16,466 nt of DNA from JBCCFW01 sp039029535 (GTDB lineage Bacteria; Acidobacteriota; JBCCFW01). How positions within the stretch are numbered: the stretch's first letter is position 1; each line of letters starts with the position of its first letter. Below the pieces are notes generated by a model. That model searched no databases, was not told the origin of the DNA, and was given only the letters and a program-made list of their open reading frames with translations. The stretch lies in the NCBI GenBank assembly GCA_039029535.1, contig JBCCFW010000168.1:1-16466 (forward strand). The letters are read 5' to 3'. Position numbers and translations under genes: made by a program. Below are positions 13,296 through 16,466 of the stretch, one piece after another.

Positions 13296-14201
13296 ATGAG
13301 CGAGCGAGAGACCAATTCGCGACCCGGCCTGAGCCCGGGTCTCCTCGAGGGTGAGCACGTCCTGGTCACGGGTGGTGGCACGGGGCTGGGCAAGGCGATG
13401 GCCTGCGAGCTCTCGCGTCTGGGAGCCGCGGTGAGCCTGATGGGTCGCCGCCGACCCGTGCTCGAGGCCGCGGTGGCCGAGATCGCCGAGCAGGGCGGCC
13501 GGGCGCACGGCGTCTCCGTCGACCTGCGCGACGCGGAGGCGGTCGCGGCGGCCATGGAGGAGGCCGAGTCGGAGCTCGGCGAGCTCACCGGCCTGATCAA
13601 CAACGCGGCGGGGAACTTCCTCGCGGCGACCGAGGGCCTGTCGTCGCGGGCCTTCGACGCGGTCGTCCGGACCAACCTCCACGGCAGCTTCCACTGCACG
13701 CAGGAGTGCGGTCGGCGCTGGATCGAGCGCAAGCATCCGGGGGCGGTGCTCAGCATCCTCACGACCTATGCCGAGACCGGCTCGGCCTTCGTCGTGCCCA
13801 GCGCCGTCTCGAAGGCCGGCGTCCTGGCGATGACCCGGTCGCTGGCGGTGGAGTGGGGTTGTCACGGCATCCGTCTCAACGCCATCGCGCCGGGTCCCAT
13901 CCCCACCCCGGGCGCCTGGGATCGACTCGTGCCCGACGGTGGCGTCGAGGAGTCGCTGCGTGCCCGCGTGCCGCTCGGTCGTCTCGGGACGCCGGACGAC
14001 ATCGCGTCGCTGGCGGCCTTCCTCATGTCGGACCTGGCGTCGTGGATCACCGGTGAGTGCGTGGTGGTCGACGGTGGCGATCACCTCGCCTGCGGCGGCA
14101 CCTTCAACGACTTCGCCCGCCTGCCGCGGGAGGACTTGCTCCAGCGCTTCGACAGCCTCCGTGGCGCGGGGCGCGGGCATCGTCGGGGCCGCGACGACTG
14201 A
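13296..14201 (+). CDS. 2,4-dienoyl-CoA reductase, SDR type (mitochondrial DECR1-like)
   Basis: This 301-aa short-chain dehydrogenase reduces 2,4-dienoyl-CoA to 3-enoyl-CoA with NADPH during oxidation of unsaturated fatty acids. The nucleotide-binding loop TGGGTGLG is at 25-32 and NNAAGN at 102-107. It lacks the normal SDR YxxxK. Instead it has TTYAETGSAFVVPSAVSKAG, giving Y158, S169 and K173 with the same 15-residue Tyr-to-Lys spacing as human DECR1 (Tyr199, Lys214). The later segments GPIPTPGAWDRL, LGRLGTPDD, SDLASWITG and GGTFNDF also follow DECR1. The ATG at 13296 was chosen because GAGG precedes it by 5 nt and the Rossmann fold starts soon after; the frame is open further upstream but without family sequence. 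A gene encoding GAPDH follows after 66 nt. This is not the flavin-type FadH of E. coli. Confidence 0.9.
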   Translation: MSERETNSRPGLSPGLLEGEHVLVTGGGTGLGKAMACELSRLGAAVSLMGRRRPVLEAAVAEIAEQGGRAHGVSVDLRDAEAVAAAMEEAESELGELTGLINNAAGNFLAATEGLSSRAFDAVVRTNLHGSFHCTQECGRRWIERKHPGAVLSILTTYAETGSAFVVPSAVSKAGVLAMTRSLAVEWGCHGIRLNAIAPGPIPTPGAWDRLVPDGGVEESLRARVPLGRLGTPDDIASLAAFLMSDLASWITGECVVVDGGDHLACGGTFNDFARLPREDLLQRFDSLRGAGRGHRRGRDD

Positions 14202-14267
14202 CGCGAATTGCACTTGCCCGTGACCCGCCCGGCGTCCCAAGCTGGACCTTCCACTGGAGAGACGACG

Positions 14268-15275
14268 ATGAGCAAGACCCACATCGGCATCAACGGCTTC
14301 GGCCGCATCGGGCGCAGCCTCCTCCGCCAGGTTCTCGATCGCAGCGACTGCGAGATCGTCGGCATCAACGACCTCGCGCCGTTGGACGACCTGGCCTACC
14401 TGCTGCGCTACGACTCGGTCCACGGTCGCTGCAAGCACGAGGTGCGGAGCGAGGAGGGTCACCTCATCGTCGGCGACCGTCGGATCCCTTGCAGCACGCA
14501 TCGCGACCCTGCCGTCATCCCCTGGGGTGATCTCGGGGCGACCGTGGTCATCGAGAGCACCGGCGTGTTCCGGGCCCGCGAGGCGGCGGCGGCTCACCTG
14601 GGAGAGGGCGTCGAGCGTGTCGTCATCTCCGCGCCCTCGAAGGATGCCGACGGCACCTTCGTGCTCGGGGCCAACGCCGACCAGTACGACCCGGAGCGGC
14701 ACCAGGTCGTGTCGATGGCGTCCTGCACCACCAACTGCCTCGCTCCGCTGGCCAAGGTCCTGCTCGACCGCTTCGGCATCGAGCACATGATGATGACCAC
14801 CGTCCACGCCTACACCGCGAGCCAGGGGCTGCTCGACAAGCCGGCCCGCAAGCGACGTCGCGGGCGGGCGGCGGCGCTGTCCATCCTCCCCACCACCACC
14901 GGGGCGGCCTTGGCGACCGCGAAGGTGCTACCGGCGCTCGAGGGCAAGGTCGACGGGATGGCGGTGCGGGTCCCCGTGCCCGACGGCTCGCTCGTCGACG
15001 CGACCGTTCGTCTCGAGACCGAGGTGACGGAAGACAGCCTGCTGGCGGCCCTGCGCGAGGCCTCGGAGCAGCCCGAGATGAAGGGCGTGCTGCGTGTCAG
15101 TGACGACGAGCTGGTTTCGGCCGACATCGTCGGCGATCCCCACTCGAGCATCATCGACGGACCGGCGACCATGGTGCTGGGCGGCGAGGGTCGGGTCGCC
15201 AAGCTGCTGTCCTGGTACGACAACGAGTGGGCCTACGCGGGTCGGCTCGTGGACTTCGCCGTCCGGATCGGCTGA
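14268..15275 (+). CDS. gap: Type I glyceraldehyde-3-phosphate dehydrogenase
   Basis: This 335-aa protein is the usual length for the family. It converts glyceraldehyde 3-phosphate, NAD and phosphate to 1,3-bisphosphoglycerate in glycolysis and acts in reverse in gluconeogenesis. The NAD fold starts IGINGFGRIGR (6-16), and D35 in INDLAP favours NAD over NADP. The active-site Cys is C153 in SMASCTTNCLAP and the partner His is H180 in TTVHAYT. The C-terminal SWYDNEWAYAGRLVDF is also diagnostic. GGAGA lies 7 nt before the ATG. It is followed after 101 nt by the class I aldolase gene, which acts one step earlier in the pathway. The segment KPARKRRRGRAAA at 191-203 is more basic than usual. Confidence 0.97.
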   Translation: MSKTHIGINGFGRIGRSLLRQVLDRSDCEIVGINDLAPLDDLAYLLRYDSVHGRCKHEVRSEEGHLIVGDRRIPCSTHRDPAVIPWGDLGATVVIESTGVFRAREAAAAHLGEGVERVVISAPSKDADGTFVLGANADQYDPERHQVVSMASCTTNCLAPLAKVLLDRFGIEHMMMTTVHAYTASQGLLDKPARKRRRGRAAALSILPTTTGAALATAKVLPALEGKVDGMAVRVPVPDGSLVDATVRLETEVTEDSLLAALREASEQPEMKGVLRVSDDELVSADIVGDPHSSIIDGPATMVLGGEGRVAKLLSWYDNEWAYAGRLVDFAVRIG

Positions 15276-15294
15276 GGCGTCTTGGGCGGCCGCC

Positions 15295-15314
15295 GGGCCT
15301 GCCCGGGCGGGCCC
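15295..15314. terminator. GC-rich hairpin between gap and fbaB
   Basis: GGGCCTGCCC and GGGCGGGCCC form an almost perfect 20-nt inverted repeat (one T-G wobble). It starts 20 nt after the gap stop codon and has no T-tract. It could attenuate or separate gap and aldolase transcription, or be a chance result of very high GC content. Confidence 0.3.
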
Positions 15315-15337
15315 GAGCGGAGCCAGCGACCCTCCGG

Positions 15338-15343
15338 TAAGAT
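15338..15343 (+). promoter_or_regulatory. Possible -10 element of the aldolase gene
   Basis: TAAGAT (four of six matches to TATAAT) lies 33 nt before the start codon in an otherwise very GC-rich gap. There is no recognisable -35 box, so support is weak. The spacing resembles that of TAGAGT before the HTH regulator and TAGGAT before the aminotransferase. Confidence 0.25.
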
Positions 15344-15376
15344 GCGCGGTCTTCGACCAGCATCCCGGAGAGTCCC

Positions 15377-16465
<1,089 letters not shown>

Positions 16466-16466
16466 G

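Noticed and set aside
13200..14807. A 535-codon open frame on the minus strand
   Set aside because: It is antisense to the dienoyl-CoA reductase and GAPDH genes, which have full family motifs, and shows no domain of its own.

Overview
This is a GC-rich (roughly two-thirds G+C) bacterial chromosome segment with ten clear or likely protein genes, one 47-codon secreted-peptide gene and several inverted repeats. I saw no rRNA, tRNA, CRISPR array or insertion sequence. The combination of a large membrane Ser/Thr kinase with a WD-like sensor, a TIGR02999-type ECF sigma factor, calcium-binding thrombospondin type 3 (TSP3) stalks and a recurrent secreted C-terminal domain is typical of Acidobacteriota (Thermoanaerobaculia/Holophagae-like), Planctomycetota or Myxococcota. 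I favour Acidobacteriota but cannot settle this from the sequence.

Left part (1-4543). A Ser/Thr protein kinase gene runs leftwards off the window edge. It is divergent from an ECF sigma factor gene, with a perfect 9-bp-arm palindrome between them. The sigma gene converges on an aspartate/aromatic aminotransferase gene (minus strand). Next comes a 68-aa single-pass membrane protein whose start codon overlaps the stop codon of the large gene upstream of it.

Middle (4540-13097). Three large minus-strand genes dominate. The first encodes a 1280-aa secreted protein with a peptide-N-glycosidase F (PNGase F)-like catalytic module, 18 TSP3 units and a C-terminal domain. The second encodes a 599-aa regulator made of two tandem copies of an XRE helix-turn-helix plus a beta-rich domain. 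The third encodes a secreted M1-family zinc metallopeptidase that carries a short TSP3 segment and the same kind of C-terminal domain as the PNGase-like protein. A small plus-strand gene with a very strong Shine-Dalgarno encodes a 47-aa peptide with a signal sequence between the first two.

Right part (13296-16465, plus strand). A mitochondrial DECR1-like 2,4-dienoyl-CoA reductase is followed by glyceraldehyde-3-phosphate dehydrogenase and class I fructose-bisphosphate aldolase (FbaB type). These are central-metabolism genes in one direction, with short gaps.

Taken together, the window holds a signalling pair (kinase and sigma), a set of secreted degradative proteins with a shared modular architecture, an unusual duplicated regulator, and glycolytic and fatty-acid genes. 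The most unusual items are the PNGase F-like/TSP3 protein, the covalently duplicated HTH regulator, the 47-aa secreted peptide, and a 27-nt element repeated upstream of two minus-strand genes.
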